From: Moniliella sp. 'wahieum'
Lineage: Eukaryota; Basidiomycota; Moniliellomycetes; Moniliellales; Moniliellaceae
Assembly (NCBI GenBank): GCA_003971905.1
Contig: RSEE01000033.1
Coordinates: forward strand, 201,001-265,000
Direction of reading: 5' to 3'
Length of the DNA stretch: 64,000 bases
Shown: positions 1 to 10,990 of the stretch, one piece after another
Numbering within the stretch: position 1 is the first letter of the stretch
Layout of the letters: each line of letters opens with the position of its first letter
Notes under the pieces: model-generated
Databases searched by the model: none
What the model was told of the DNA's origin: nothing
Seen by the model: only the letters and a program-made list of their open reading frames with translations
Translations under genes and position numbers: made by a program

Positions 1-74
1 CCCAGATGTCTTGCTAACCAGACCCGATCGGCGCTTTTCCCGTTCCACCACCGCTGCCGCCGAGGCCACAGCGT

Positions 75-1255
75 TCACCACAGGAGCAGCGGAAAATTCG
101 CCTCCCATTCTTGCGCGGCAATCGCGATACTGGGGAGGGCAGAGGGACTGGCAGACACAGAGGGTTCCACATTGGCTTGCCGCGTACCCAACAGATTGTG
201 CCACGTAGTACGGGTTACCGAGACGGTGCTGGCTTTCTCTGCATTACCCACAGAAGTGACCAACGCGTGTGCCGAGGCGGCCACACTCTCCGCCTCAGTT
301 TCCGTTTCTTTGGCTTGGTCCGTAGTCGGCTCCATTATCACTGTAGCCGCTGGCGGAGTGGACTCGGCCTGAGTAGGTTGGTCCACCCCAGAGTTGTTAG
401 TCGAAAGAGTGGGCTCCTCTTGGGCTTGTTCCTTGGCTGTTGCCTGGGGAACTTTGGCTTTGACATCCTTGGCTGCTCGTTGACCTCAGGTTCAACCGAT
501 AGGGTGGACAAATCCACCTCGCTTACCTCCTCGAGAGGAGGGAACGGCAGCATATCTTGAACCCGGGCAACAGGATCAAGTGAAAGGGGACCTGTCTGCC
601 CTTGCTCCTCTGCGGATGCAGGGAAGGGTGGCGCAGGCTTCTTGGTCACTACTACCGTGAGGGCCCTGCGAACCTCCCGGTTCTCTTTAACGTTCTCCTT
701 GGCGGACGGAAGCGGAGCACTTCCACCTTTGACGTTAGGGCGATGAACCGTGGCAGAGCGCACGGCGGAGCCCACAACAAGAGATATGCGACGAGTACGT
801 GAGACCGAGGACGCTCGACCTGATTGACGGAGTTGGGAGCGATCTCCTCGAGGACAGGGACGCTGGTTGTTTCCGGAGCGAGGGAGGAGCTTCGTTCGGG
901 AACACTCGGTGTAGGAACATGAACTGGGAACGTCGTTCGTTTGGCCCCGGTGCTGGCAGAATTCGTGTCGGAGTGCGCGGCAAAGGTCATGTTGGGCTGG
1001 CTGTTGCTGCGCAAGTGGGAGGACGAGTGACGATGGAGTTGAGACGCTGCAGGCGGGTACGGAAACGTCCCGAGGAAGAGAGGTTGCCTGCGTCACCAGC
1101 GACGGAAAGCGGGGGGGTAGTACCGCCCAAGGCATCTGAGTTGGGGTTGGAGGAGGCAGAGAAGACCAATTCGGCAGCCGCGCCTTTTCGTTGGCGACGG
1201 TGGTCGGAGCCGGGCGGGAAAGGGTGCGGCGGCGGATGGTCTGGCTAATGGCCAT
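75..1255 (-). CDS. Unrecognised Ser/Pro/Thr-rich protein, frame interrupted
   Basis: I do not recognise this gene. The best start is an ATG at 1255, giving a basic N-terminus (MAISQTIRRRTLSRP). Protein-like sequence then moves through all three minus-strand frames: a Ser/Asn-rich part around 1170-1010, a Pro/Thr/Ser part around 1000-820, a basic part followed by an acidic one around 820-390 (for example PFPPLEEVSEVDLSTLSVEP), and an acidic tail rich in Glu/Ala/Thr near 385-75 (QAKETETEAESVAAS). The composition suggests a mostly disordered protein with no catalytic motif or membrane segment. The frame changes match those in clearly conserved genes of the window. The 3' end is not resolved and may lie left of the window. 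The N-terminal basic patch followed by acidic low complexity would fit a nuclear protein, but that is only an inference. Confidence 0.4.
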
Positions 1256-2442
1256 GGGGGTTGGGGAGAAGGGGGGGTGGGTGGGGAGGCAGGATGGGGC
1301 AGTGATGGCTTCCTATATTTATTGAGGGGTCTCCAGCAGCTGTGTTGCATCGGCAATCCACTTGGGCTCTCAGGCTCCGCGCTGGCACCCACCACCGCCT
1401 TGCAGCCAGACCAACACACACTGCCCCCGCGCTGCCCTGCCCCGCTGCGCGCTTGCGCTGCCCGCACCCCCCTCGCGCTGCCACTGCCCCGTGCTGGCGC
1501 CGAGGGATGCGCGTACCCGCAAAACATCACCAAAAGAGCCCTCGATCTCTTCCCGCCCGGGCTGCTTCCTTGTCACTGCCAACATCTACCGCATCTCCCG
1601 CTCCCCAGCTCCACCTCCCGCATACCTGCCGCCTTCAACCGCTCATCTATTCCCCCTCTTCCACCGGCCTCAGCCCCATCCGCCTCTTTTTCTCCCGGCG
1701 CGTCTGGACGCTGTGACCCTCTGTCTATACACCGCGCAACTCCACTGCCCAACGCCCCTGCTAAGAAAGGACCTTGCATCTGATGATGCTTACTCGCCCC
1801 ACACATTAATACAGCTGTGGCTGTGCGCGCGCCCATTTGCCAACCCCGCCACTCTCAACACACCGCCGCCGCCATCAACGTGCTAGATCCACTCCTCGGC
1901 GCTTCATCATCAGACCCAACGTCATCAGAATATAGCTCGGCTCCCCGTATCCCGATCGTGACGTGCATTTCGCCGCGGTCCCGCTGACTCCTCTAGCTTT
2001 CCTTCAACTCTGTGCAGTTGATACATTAGCGCGACTGCCACACGCGCACACAAAACCGCAAACCACCACACCAAACGGGCCCTGAGTCTCTGTTTAAACG
2101 CATCTTTTAAATCGGAAGTTCTTACCCTCAAAGGTGTAGTCACACCCTGTGTACCGGCTTTTAGTACAAATGTAGTGGTAGCGCTTAATATAGGCCCCGA
2201 TCCTGAGTGTGTGACCTCCACCGTTGACGTATCTCTACCCATCGACCCTCACGCTCACGCGCCACTGATGATACTGAGAAGCTACAGTTCTGAGATCTGA
2301 AGCACTAACAATCTTGTGGATTGTTCTGGTTTTACCAAAAAAGTTTCTGTCAATTATTTTTCCTTGGACAAGCATCTTCTCTATATGTCCAGTCGCGCTA
2401 TAGCGATGGCACAGCATATCAGGATACGTATGATGAATCGAT
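1256..2442. other. Intergenic spacer
   Basis: No gene recognised. The left end (1256-1296) is a G-rich tract with at least four G3+ runs immediately upstream of the ATG at 1255, so a G-quadruplex could form on the template strand. An A/T patch (tatatttattg, about 1313-1323) lies about 60 bp from that ATG and could act as a TATA-like element. 1380-1880 is C/T-rich and codes for nothing recognisable in any frame. 1900-2440 is more AT-rich and would hold the 3' UTR of the dipeptidase gene to the right. Confidence 0.5.
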
Positions 2443-3980
2443 TCAATGTGCAGCCCGATGTTCATGCGCTTTACTGAGCCAGGGCGGCGACTGGTGGAGA
2501 TAAGCGGTCATGACCTTCGTGCCCTTGAGGAAGTTGGACACGTTGAGCTTCTCGTTAATGCTGTGCGCGCCGTCGTCCGCACGGCCCATGGGGAGAAGGA
2601 GGAGGTTCTTGCCCAAGATTTCCGAGAAGGAGAGAGCAACCGGGATCGATCCGCCCTCGCGGGTCAGATCGGGCGTGACGCCGTACACCTCCTCGGTAGC
2701 CTTGAATGCCGCCGCGTAGTTCCAGTGGTTAGGGTCGGCGAGCCACGGCTTTCCACCAGGCTCCGCCTCGAGCGTCATCTTGTTCTTGCTCCCCAGCTGG
2801 GCCCAAAGTTCATTCACGTACTTGGTCACCGCTTCCACCACCTTTTCAGGCGTCATGTCGGGCACAAGGCGAAGCGAGAACTTGCCCACCACCTTGGCCG
2901 GGATGACCGTCTTGGTGCCCGCCTCGGAAAAGGCACCCTCAATCCCATGCAGCGAGAGCGAAGGGTACCGCATGCGCGCCATCAACACCTTCTCCTTCTC
3001 GTCCGACGTGGAAATCTTGGCCTGCACATTCTCGTCGAGGCTGGCGATGGAGAAGTCCATCACCTCGTACCGCTTGCGTTCTTCGGCGGTAAGGGGCTGC
3101 ACCAGTTCCTTGATCCCCGGCACCAAGATTTCACCGGTAGGCGTGACGAGCTGCGACATGATCTTGAACAAGTCCGTCATGGGCTCGTGCACCATCCCGC
3201 CAAACACGCCCGAGTGCAGGTCGGCACCAGGACCTTGAATGTGCAGCTTAAAGTACTGGATGCCACGCAACCCGTTCGTCAGGCACGGCTTGGTCGTCGT
3301 CAACCAGTAGTTGTCCGAGATGCAGATCGCATCCACCCCCGACAAGAACCCATCCTTCTCCCGCACAATCAGATCGTCCAGGCCCACCGAACCCGACTCT
3401 TCCATGCCCTCAAAGCAGAACTTGAGGTTGACCGGAAGCTCGACCCCACTCTGCTGGTGCGCGTCAATCACATTGAACCACCCCAGAATCGGGCCCTTGT
3501 CGTCGGTCGAACCACGTCCAAACATTTGGTCCGTGTCCTTCTTGACCACCAGCTCAAACGGCTCCGTGTTCCATCCGTCCGACTTGAGCGCCGGCTGGAC
3601 ATCGTAGTGCTGCACCCAACTCCTGTTAGCAGCGGAAACGAGACAAAGTGTAGGGACAAGGGGAAAGAGCGTAGGCTCCTACGTACCCCGTAGATCAGAA
3701 TGGTCTTCTTCTTGGGGTCCGTGCCGAGCTGGGAAAAGATAGCGGGCGGCAACTCGATTTCCTCACCATCCAGGTTCTGCTTGCCCAGCGGCTTGAGCTC
3801 AGCCGTTGCACCGACCTTTTTGAGCTGGGCCACCAGCCAGTCCGCCATCTCGTACACATGCTTACGGTACTTGGCCGAGCCCGAGACGGAAGGAATGGCC
3901 ACTGCCTCGGCCAGACGCTGGATGTACGCCTCCTCGTTGGCGTCAATCTTGGCAAACACAGTGCTCTGTACGGTGGACAT
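2443..3980 (-). CDS. DUG1: M20-family Cys-Gly metallodipeptidase (Dug1/CNDP2 type)
   Basis: Two exons, 3980-3687 and 3609-2443, flank a 77-nt intron (GTACGT...TGCAG). Joined, they give about 486 residues, the normal length for fungal Dug1 and animal CNDP2. The exon junction restores the M20 motif HYDVQP (His about 99, Asp about 101). Also present are GRGSTDDKGP (metal-bridging Asp), FEGMEESGS (general-base Glu and ligand Glu), ISDNYW (ligand Asp) and DDGAHSINE near the C-terminus (ligand His). The family uses two divalent metals in the cytosol to split Cys-Gly, the dipeptide left after gamma-glutamyl removal from glutathione, as part of the Dug pathway. This is one of the few genes here with no frame break across its coding length. 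The C-terminal tail after the final Leu-rich helix (QSPPWLSKAHEHRAAH) is slightly longer and more His-rich than usual. Confidence 0.95.
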
Positions 3981-4556
3981 GGGTGGGGCAGGAGCGATGG
4001 AGGAGGGAAAGAGGATGTCGTGCGGGGACGGCCAAGTGGTTTTAATGCGACTGCGATACGCTCAACATGACAAGCCATGCGCGACAGCCGATAGCAACCC
4101 AGGGGCCTGGCCACTGCCTGGCCGGGGGTAGAAAAAAATTGGTCACTCAAAACCGAACTGCTAGCATTGGAGACGGAGCGGAGCGGGGGCAGTGTGGGCC
4201 GCGTCACACTGCGCCTGCGGCGGTGCACGGACCGTGTCGGGGTGAGTTTTGCCGCCGATACTCGATGTGTGCCCGCCACTTGCCGCTGGCGCCGAGCGAG
4301 CCCTGTCACGTGCCGCCTCGTGCATCCAGCCTGGCCTGCTCGGTCCGAGGTTCTGCGCCAGCACACCAGTGCGTGGCACGCGGCACTCGTCACTTGCCGC
4401 CTCACCAACACCTTCTTGGGAGCGCTAGCATGGGTGGCGGTGTTGCAAGCACTCTGGAATCCCATACGTTGTGAGTGTGGGGAGGCCGGCAACACGCGGC
4501 AGACCGGCCAGTCGGCGCGTAGAGACGCCAGTGGGTGCTTGTGCCGAGAAGCTTGA

Positions 4557-4584
4557 GTTGAACGTTGAACGTTGAACGTTCAAG
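4557..4584. repeat. GTTGAAC short tandem repeat with inverted end
   Basis: Three 7-bp GTTGAAC units in a row are followed by GTTCAAG, so the block ends in the palindromic core TGAACGTTCA. A similar TGAACGTTCAAG word lies just after the stop of the gene ending at 18883, and related TTGAACGTT fragments occur near 48886 and 50385. Confidence 0.7.
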
Positions 4585-4784
4585 CGAACGTTGGACATGA
4601 ATTGCGTGGTGAAGATGAATGTTTGCACATTGCAATTTCAATTGAACCTTGAAAGGTGCCACGCGCTGAGGTGGTATGGATGACATGGCATCGTTGACTG
4701 GCTCGCCCAGCCCCCGGGATCAGCCTGATCGATCACGCGCACAACAGCTTCGACCACGAATGTACGCAGTGAACGTGTGACATG

Positions 4785-4795
4785 TGACGCGTGAC
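4785..4795 (+). promoter_or_regulatory. TGACGCGTGAC element, copy 1 (MCB-like core)
   Basis: Exact 11-bp word containing ACGCGT, the core of the MluI cell-cycle box bound by MBF in fungi. It lies between divergent DUG1 and carrier genes, about 800 bp from each start, and is followed directly by a further GCGGCGTGG tail. Four other exact copies lie in other spacers of the window. Binding by an MBF-like factor is an inference. Confidence 0.4.
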
Positions 4796-5203
4796 GCGGC
4801 GTGGAAGGGCGTGGATTAAGGATTGGGCACGCTGGCTTTTCTTCTTGTGGCTTGAAGCTTGAAGCTTGACGCTGCGTGGCCGACTCGCTGACAAACTCCG
4901 TGCGGTTGGTGGGGCCTGGGGCCTGGTGCACCTGGTGGGACCTGGTGGGACCCTTAGGCCTTAGGTGGGCTGGACAAACGGTGGCGCCTGCCTGAGGACG
5001 TGCGCAGTGTTGTGGTTTTGACACTTGGATCCGAGACCCTCTCAAATTCTGGAGTCTCAGATCGGAAATCTCAAATGGTAGGGTTGGAGCCCAGAGCCAG
5101 CACCTGCCAGCGTGAAACGGATCGACGCGGGTTACGTCATGCAGCTGGTATCGCCTGTGGCGATGAATATTTCAAGCCGTCCCCAGAGCAGGCATGGGCT
5201 GCC

Positions 5204-5250
5204 TAGGCTGCCTAGCCACATAGGCTGCCTAGCCACATAGGCTGCCCAGG
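5204..5250. repeat. 17-bp tandem repeat
   Basis: Two perfect copies of TAGGCTGCCTAGCCACA (5204-5220 and 5221-5237) and a third, diverged partial copy to about 5250. The unit itself contains an imperfect dyad (GGCTGCCTAGCC). It sits just before the second TGACGCGTGAC element, upstream of the carrier gene. Confidence 0.85.
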
Positions 5251-5251
5251 C

Positions 5252-5262
5252 TGACGCGTGAC
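5252..5262 (+). promoter_or_regulatory. TGACGCGTGAC element, copy 2
   Basis: Exact copy of the 11-bp word, about 340 bp upstream of the first possible start of the mitochondrial carrier gene and directly after the 17-bp tandem repeat. Confidence 0.4.
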
Positions 5263-5590
5263 TGATCGAGATTCACACTTGCTTCTCGCTTCTCGCTTCT
5301 CCTCCGCGCCTCAGCTCCCTCACGGACATTCTCCGCCACGCCCCCCCCGTGACCATCATCGCCAACGGTCTCCTGAGGCCTCCCCTCAGCCACGCCGAGC
5401 CTCGTGGTTGTGCCACCATTACCTACGTGACCCCTTGGGCGCTCCCGCGCGAGAGCCCTGCTCCGCCTCTGCCACGCTCCGCCAGCAGGATCGCCGCTAG
5501 TCTTCTCCCTGCGGTCCTCCCCCCTCCTGGGCGGACGTTGGTGCTCCCGCCATCGCGCTGGCACTTGGACTTGGGAGCAGGGATAGAGTC

Positions 5591-6914
5591 ATGCCCCATC
5601 TCGCCCGAGATGCACTCCATCTCCATCTCGACCACCCCATCCACCCCGCGCCCTTCACCCGCTCCAGCACCCCTGTTTTCTCCCCCGCCGAACCAGAGGT
5701 AGCCGTTTCTGCCCCCCTCCGCTCCCCCAGCCCGCTTGCCCAGCCGTGGCATGATCTGCAAGCAAAGTGCCTCCTCTCCGGCCCCGAATTGTCTCAATGG
5801 CTGTGGGACAACCGCACTGTGACCTCTGCCGGCGCTGCGTCCTTGGTCAGCACTGCCGTCTCGTTTCCTCTCGACTCGCTCAAAGCACGATTACAGGTGC
5901 GCAGCTATCCGCGCCCCGCCGCGTGGAACTGTGCCAAAGCTGTCTTCCGCGACGAGGGCATCGGCGGGTTTCTTCGCGGATGAGTGCGCCGCTCATCACC
6001 ATCAGCTTTGTCCGCACCTCCAGCATCAGCATCTACACCCACACCAAATATCGCCTCAACCAGGCTGGGTACGCACGCAACCCCAACGACTTGCGCCACG
6101 TTGCCTTTGCTGGTGCCATGGGCGGCCTGGCATCAGGCGTGGTGGTCTCCTGTGGCTCGGCTCCGTTTGAGCTGGTCAAGGTACAACGACAACTCGAATA
6201 CTTGATTTCCCTACAACAATCCAACATGGCCCGGGCCAAGAACCCACTTGTGCCCCCCCATCCGCCCGCAGCCAAGTACGTGCCCATGACGGGCTGGGCG
6301 GCCGCTTGGGAAATCTACCGCTTTGGTCTGAGTGGATTTTACCTTGGCTTTCGTCTCTCACTTTTGCGCGACGCGGTGGGCACCACGCTCTACTTTTCGT
6401 TTTATGATACGTGCCGTGCCTTGGTCGCGCGCCAGAGCGCCCACGAGGGCGTCTCCCCCCACTCCCCCGTTGGTCTGTGGGGCATTCCCGCTCCGGCCAT
6501 CACCTTCTTGACGGGAAGTGGGGCGGGCATTGCATCTTGGCTCTTTGTCTATCCCTTGGACCTGGTCAAGACCCGTGTGCAGAAATTGGCATTGGCCGGC
6601 GGGACACCGCAGCCTGCACTGCAGATCTCATTGACATTTTCAATGCCCCACCCCGGCTTGCACCGGGAACTTCACAACGCGACGCGCCTACGCTTGGCTT
6701 GGTCCCTCGCTTCCTCCGCCTCTACCGCGGTCTCGGTATCTCGGCCATTCGCAGCTTTATCTCCCATGGCATCACCTGGTCCTTGATTGAATACTTTTCT
6801 GTGCGCATCACGGAACGGGCCCAACGGGATGGCATACCCGGATCTTCGGTTGCTTTGGACCAGGCGGGCGTGATGCAAGCATGCCTCGTATCCGACAGCA
6901 CCATTCTTGAGTAA
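5591..6914 (+). CDS. Mitochondrial carrier family (SLC25-type) transporter, frame interrupted
   Basis: Three carrier repeats are readable with their signature motifs: PLDSLKAR (about 5868), PFELVKVQ (about 6166) and PLDLVKTR (about 6555), with Gly/Ala-rich odd helices between them. Such proteins exchange metabolites across the inner mitochondrial membrane. The substrate cannot be read here. Two breaks are clear. At about 5979 GFLRG must continue as MSAPLITISF in another frame. At about 6623 PALQ must continue as DLIDIF. Each is repaired in principle by one more G in a G run, so the breaks look like base losses rather than gene decay. The stop is the TAA at 6912-6914. The start is unsure: the ATG at 5591 gives a long Pro-rich leader, while carriers normally begin shortly before the first repeat. 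Confidence 0.85.
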
Positions 6915-7199
6915 CTCTCTCCCTCTCCCCTCTCCCCTCTCCCCCCGTCCTTTTGGCTAGCTTCTGCGGCTGCTTTGCCCTTGCCTACAACAAGTACCCA
7001 CCATTTTAAGCTCTTGCATCGTTTGTTTGTTTCGTTTGTTTCCCCCGAGCAACTAATTCCCCTGTTTCTCTCCTCCGCATCTTGCGTCCACGTTGTACCG
7101 CACTCGGCTTGTACGTGTGGACCCCGCATTGGGAAATGAGATAACACGTGACGAAGCGGATGGGGAAGCAGAGCGGCTACGCTGTGGTTGAGTGGTCGG

Positions 7200-7875
7200 G
7201 GGGAATGGTAGGCCTTGCCCGGCTCCGCTTCGATCTTGACCCCAGGTGGGAGGTGGTGGAGGAAGGAGGTTTGCATCCACTCGGGTGCACGATGGCAGAA
7301 CGAAGCGATCGTCATGGGGGTTTGGGCTGCATACCCATCCTGATCCTCCATCGCAGGGATCGAGATCCACAGTACCCCGTCCTCTGGCGGTGGGATCTGC
7401 AGCAACACCGACCCGCACGTTCCACAGAAGGCCTAGCGTTCCGCAGCTGATGGTCAGTAGGGGAGGAGTAACGAGGAAAGCGCTAAACGTAAACGTGAGG
7501 GGGGGAGAACTTACACGGTAAAGTTTGCGTCCCGACAACACCTCTTGATCGTCGTACTTTTCAGTGACTCCATCGACCCCTTACTCCAAACGAGTGAGTC
7601 GGTGGGTACCGTGGCGAGCCATTGCCCGACGCTCGCGCTGGCTCGTTGGCAACACTATAAGGGGGTTGAGAGTGTGGCTCTGGTAAGTTTCAAGTGCCGA
7701 CGCTATGGCCCAAAAGCAGATGCGTCCAGCTGATGCGCCGACCGACACCAAAAGGAGAGAGACGTGCCTTGCACAAACAGAGCAAGTTGAGTTGGGGCTT
7801 GGGCGCCTCAAAAACAAACGCACCGCAGTTGCAGCGGCCGCGATGCATAGGCAATGTCGAAGACTCAGAAGGCAT
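7200..7875 (-). CDS. GFA/CENP-V-type glutathione-dependent formaldehyde-activating family protein
   Basis: An exon starting at ATG 7875 has the first zinc-binding motif (GRCNCGAFVFE) and a CLCKA motif where the family has CxxC. A later exon ends at 7515 in a GTAAGT donor after SGRKLYR. An 82-nt intron (7433-7514) leads to AFCGTCGSVLL, the second CxxC motif, then EDGVLWISIPAMED. Together these are the hallmark of the GFA fold (a small beta-structured Zn protein). Some members bind S-hydroxymethylglutathione, but most fungal paralogues have unknown substrates. The middle (about 7764-7560) needs at least one further short intron or frame change, and the C-terminal end is not clear: the frame stays open beyond the expected stop towards the convergent carrier gene. 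The outer limits are approximate. Confidence 0.7.
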
Positions 7876-8710
7876 GGTCGTGTGTTGGTTGTGGGAAGCA
7901 AGTTGGTGGTGGCAGCAAAAGCCTACATCGTTTGCACGTATCGTATTATCAAAGGTGCTGGCGCTGAAGGTATGCTGAGGGTGCTGCTGCTGAGGCGCTG
8001 AGGCGCTGAGGCGTTGGGCGCTGAGGATATGGGGTCGGTTGGGATCTCAGAGGAGTAGGCGGAGTGAGCTGATGCTATGCGATAATGCGATAATGAGAGG
8101 CTCTCTGCTGCTGTGCGCTCTCCATGATGCACACGACGTCCTCTTGTGCTTTGTTTTACATAGCCGATGCAGATGGCCCGTGCACGTATGGGTGCCTTTT
8201 CGCCTCTCAGCTCCGTCTTTCTAGTTAGCTTTATGCGCGAAGTAAAAGTCACGTGTGAGGAGCTCTTCTAGCTACAAGTTGAGGCACGAGAGACTGCCTA
8301 TCTCTTCCGCACACCTGGCAACGGCTACGGCTCCAGCACGGCCTGTCTACCACTCCTGATTAAGCTGTGCTTCCTCTTCTTTCGACCAACAGATTGCTAC
8401 TCTCTTCGCCAGGCATCTTCGCCAGCCATTTTCGAGCGAAACCTGAGCATCTCTATTCTCGCCACTGCTCTTTCCGGTTACCACCGCCCGGTCTTCCCGC
8501 TTTTGAAATATACAGAGCGACACACCCCTGGACACAATTGCACCGCATGGAGATCAGTATTTACTCCGCATCCATCCCGACCCCGCACCTCTCCGCAGTC
8601 CAGCCCAAACCAAAAGCCATGGCGCCCACAGACACAGGACAAGCCCCTGACCACGTCCAGCCACGCTTCCCGCCCGCCCACCCTCCCCACCTCCCACCAT
8701 CATCATCCTA
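7876..8710. other. Intergenic spacer
   Basis: No gene recognised. It contains a GCTGAGGC short tandem repeat at 7989-8026, two tandem GCGATAAT units around 8080-8096, a GTCACGTG site near 8250 and a C-rich stretch (about 8560-8700) leading into the next gene. It should hold the promoters of the GFA gene (leftward) and the hypothetical gene (rightward). Confidence 0.5.
7989..8026. repeat. GCTGAGGC short tandem repeat
   Basis: Three or four imperfect 8-9-bp units (GCTGAGGCG) in a row, ending in CGCTGAGG. The same unit occurs as a shorter run near 62098-62116. Confidence 0.7.
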
Positions 8711-9631
8711 TGGCGTCCACAAACGTCCTGGCCATCTTCTCGACCCACTTGACCGCGACAGCAAAATAAAAGCCCAAGCTCATAATCCGGTCGCCCCCAA
8801 CGCAGACCGACGACTTTCTGGACAAGTTAGCCCTCTACGTTTTCCTCTCGCCCACCGCCAAAGTGGGACTGTCCGACGAAGCTCTCTATTCCCAAGTACT
8901 TCCTCTCTCTTTCTTTCTTGGTCCTCTCTCGTCTTGTTAGATGGCTAACGCAATCCACGCAGGCTTGTGACATCATTGCCCTACTGCCGTTCGTATCCAC
9001 AACATCCCGCTCCCTCCCCACGCAAGAACTGGTATCGCGATGGAGCGAGCTACGACAGACTGCACGTCCTACCCCCCCATTTGAGGGCATTTTGCGACAG
9101 TACTAACTCGGAGCACAGGTGCAAGATCCTACCCGGTCCATAGCCCTCATCGCACACGCGCTTTGGCAGCGCTTGCTTCCTGGAGCCCAGTCCCCATCTG
9201 CGTGGTACCCCGCCGCACGGATGGCTGTTTGGGTACGCCCTGCCCCAATTTTTGTTTTCGGGAGTATATAAGAGAACTAAGAACTGACGGGACCCTGACG
9301 GACACTGAGCAGCGGTACTTTGCCCCCGGCGGAACCGAGGGGCAAATCGATTGGGCCAAGGCCGAGGTTGCGTGGGAGCCTCGTTTGCCTACGGGCGAGG
9401 TGGATGAGAAGGAGCAAGAAGCTAGGTATGTCTTTCTTGCTTTCCCCTCTTTCATGTATTGTGACAGAGTCTGATTTGAAGCCTGATGCAGAGAGATGCG
9501 CCGCGATGATGAAAGATGCGCGGTTTGGCGGCTTGTCGTTGTCGGAATCGGTCGCGTGGTTTCGGCGGCTCGATCGGGCGGGTCAAGGAAGACGTGGCCT
9601 TCCTGGGTCGAGTGGTGGCAGCTAGAGACTA
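8711..9631 (+). CDS. Hypothetical multi-exon protein
   Basis: Not recognised. Reading from ATG 8711 (MASTNVLAIFSTHLTATAK) a frame change leads to DDFLDKLALYVFLSPTAK. A plausible intron (GTACTT...CACGCAG, about 8896-8963) joins YSQ to ACDIIALLPFVSTTSRSL. More coding sequence follows (RSIALIAHALWQRLLPG), then another intron near 9235-9290, then TDTEQRYFAPGGTEGQIDW. A further intron (GTATGT...GATGCAG, about 9426-9490) leads to a last exon with GGLSLSESVAWFRRLDRAG and EDVAFLGRVVAARD before the TAA near 9630. The intron signals and consistent protein-like composition support a real gene of roughly 220-260 residues. No domain, signal peptide or membrane segment is evident. At least two frame changes cannot be explained by introns. 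Confidence 0.5.
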
Positions 9632-10340
9632 AGGGTAAACGTTGCGATGTCAAGGGTTGTCGACGCTACCAGAGACTAAGAGGGGGGGGGAGAGAAATAC
9701 AAGGATGTGCGCGCCGATGCGGTGTGCCAACAGATGTTTCAGGTGTGGAGAAAAGATAGAGGCAAGTCGCAACTGGTCCAGGAAAAGAAGGGCTAAGTGT
9801 TGGAACGGATCTGTCACAGCTGTCTCCTCCTTCCCGTTCTTCTGGCTGAAGGATAGAGATGAGAGCAGCGACTCGGTCCCGATAGAATGTGCACAAGGGT
9901 AACTCTCAGCAGGATATGTAAAGGTAAATGTCCACTCACACGTCACCAGGTCTCCACCTCGGGCGTCAGCCGCCAACTTTCCCACATCGAACCCGCCGTG
10001 GAAGTCCTGGCGTGGAAGTCCGGCGACTTCAACCGGAGGCTAACCAAATCCATCTCACTTCCCCCCCCCCCGGTCCCTCCGTTCCACTCCCTTCCTTTCC
10101 AAAACAGCTGGGTTACGGAACCATGGTGCTAGACAGATTCATGCGCGCCAGGGTTGAGGGCGCGTGGGCCAGAGGCAACGCAATGCATAGCGGAACAGAG
10201 CGTGTGGCCTGCATTTTTTGGATGAGGAGGCTCGTTGCAGGACAGACAAGGGTGCAAACAGGGAAAAGAACAGGTAGAGATGGGTTGGCTGTCCCCTGTT
10301 CCCATGAGCAGGGAGAAAGTTAGCACCAGCGGACCTGCAC
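9632..10340. other. Intergenic spacer, convergent 3' ends
   Basis: Lies between the hypothetical gene (+) and RPS11 (-), so it should hold their two 3' UTRs. Short open stretches exist on both strands but none resembles a conserved protein. A G8 run (about 9680) and a C10 run (about 10065) are present. Nothing else seen. Confidence 0.5.
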
Positions 10341-10826
10341 TTAGAACCGACCAAACTGCTTCGCGGCCTTCTCCAGCGCCTTGTTCTTGGTCACCTTGAG
10401 CACGTTGAACCGCACCGTCTTCGACAGTGGGCGGCACTGGCCTACCGTCACTTATCCCCTACGTCCACACGGAACGCCGGCGAGCAGTGAGCAGCCAAGT
10501 TCTTGTGCCGCTTCTCATACCGGTTGTACTTGGGTACAAAGTGCAAGTACTCCCGCCGGATGATGATGGTACGTGTCATCTTGGTCGACACCACACGGCC
10601 GGTCAAGATGCGGCCGCGGATCGATACCAGGCCCGTCCAGGGGCACTTCTTGTCAATGTACGTCCCACCAATCGCAGCGGCAGGCGTCTTGAACCCGAGA
10701 CCAATGTCCTTGTGCCACCGCTTGGTCTTGTTGTTGACCTTCTTGCCAGCGGCCACCTTGGCGTTCTGGAAGAGCGGCTGTTTCTGGAAAGCACGCTCGT
10801 GCTGCACACGAGTTCGACGTTGGACA
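10341..10826 (-). CDS. RPS11: 40S ribosomal protein uS17 (RPS11), frame interrupted
   Basis: Protein of the small ribosomal subunit. Nearly the whole family sequence is readable: [74 protein letters not shown], then [20 protein letters not shown] and the C-terminal KQFGRF before TAA (10343-10341). The likely start is ATG 10826 (MSNVEL), 3 nt after an acceptor-like CAG, so a 5' intron probably precedes it, as is common for ribosomal protein genes. Two frame breaks are visible, near 10806 (after NVELV, before QHERAF) and near 10452 (after VDVGDK, before VTVGQ). In both, one G from a GG pair appears to be missing. Because this protein is essential and highly conserved, the breaks are better read as sequence errors than as inactivation. 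Confidence 0.93.
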
Positions 10827-10990
10827 TGGTTCTGCGTGAGGAGAGAGTAGTTAGCCTCAGTAGCCCAAGGTGAAGGGGGAAGGAGCGGGGGGGGAAGGCA
10901 GCAGCCATACCTTGAGTTCGACCGGTGGTAAGGTGCCAAGTCGGCCAACGAAGTGCGATGCCACAAGATTGGCCTTGGCGGGGTGGACAT

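Larger units (their letters stand above)
3981..5590. other. Intergenic spacer between DUG1 and the carrier gene
   Basis: A 1.6-kb region between divergent genes with no recognisable coding sequence. It holds several short repeats: GTTGAAC repeats at 4557-4584, a CTTGAAG repeat at 4846-4870, GGTGGGACCT-type repeats near 4930-4955 and a 17-bp tandem repeat at 5204-5250. It also has two copies of the 11-bp TGACGCGTGAC word (4785 and 5252) and a GTCACGTG site near 4306. From about 5258 a C-rich stretch is open in two plus-strand frames and may be 5' UTR or N-terminal coding sequence of the carrier. Confidence 0.6.
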
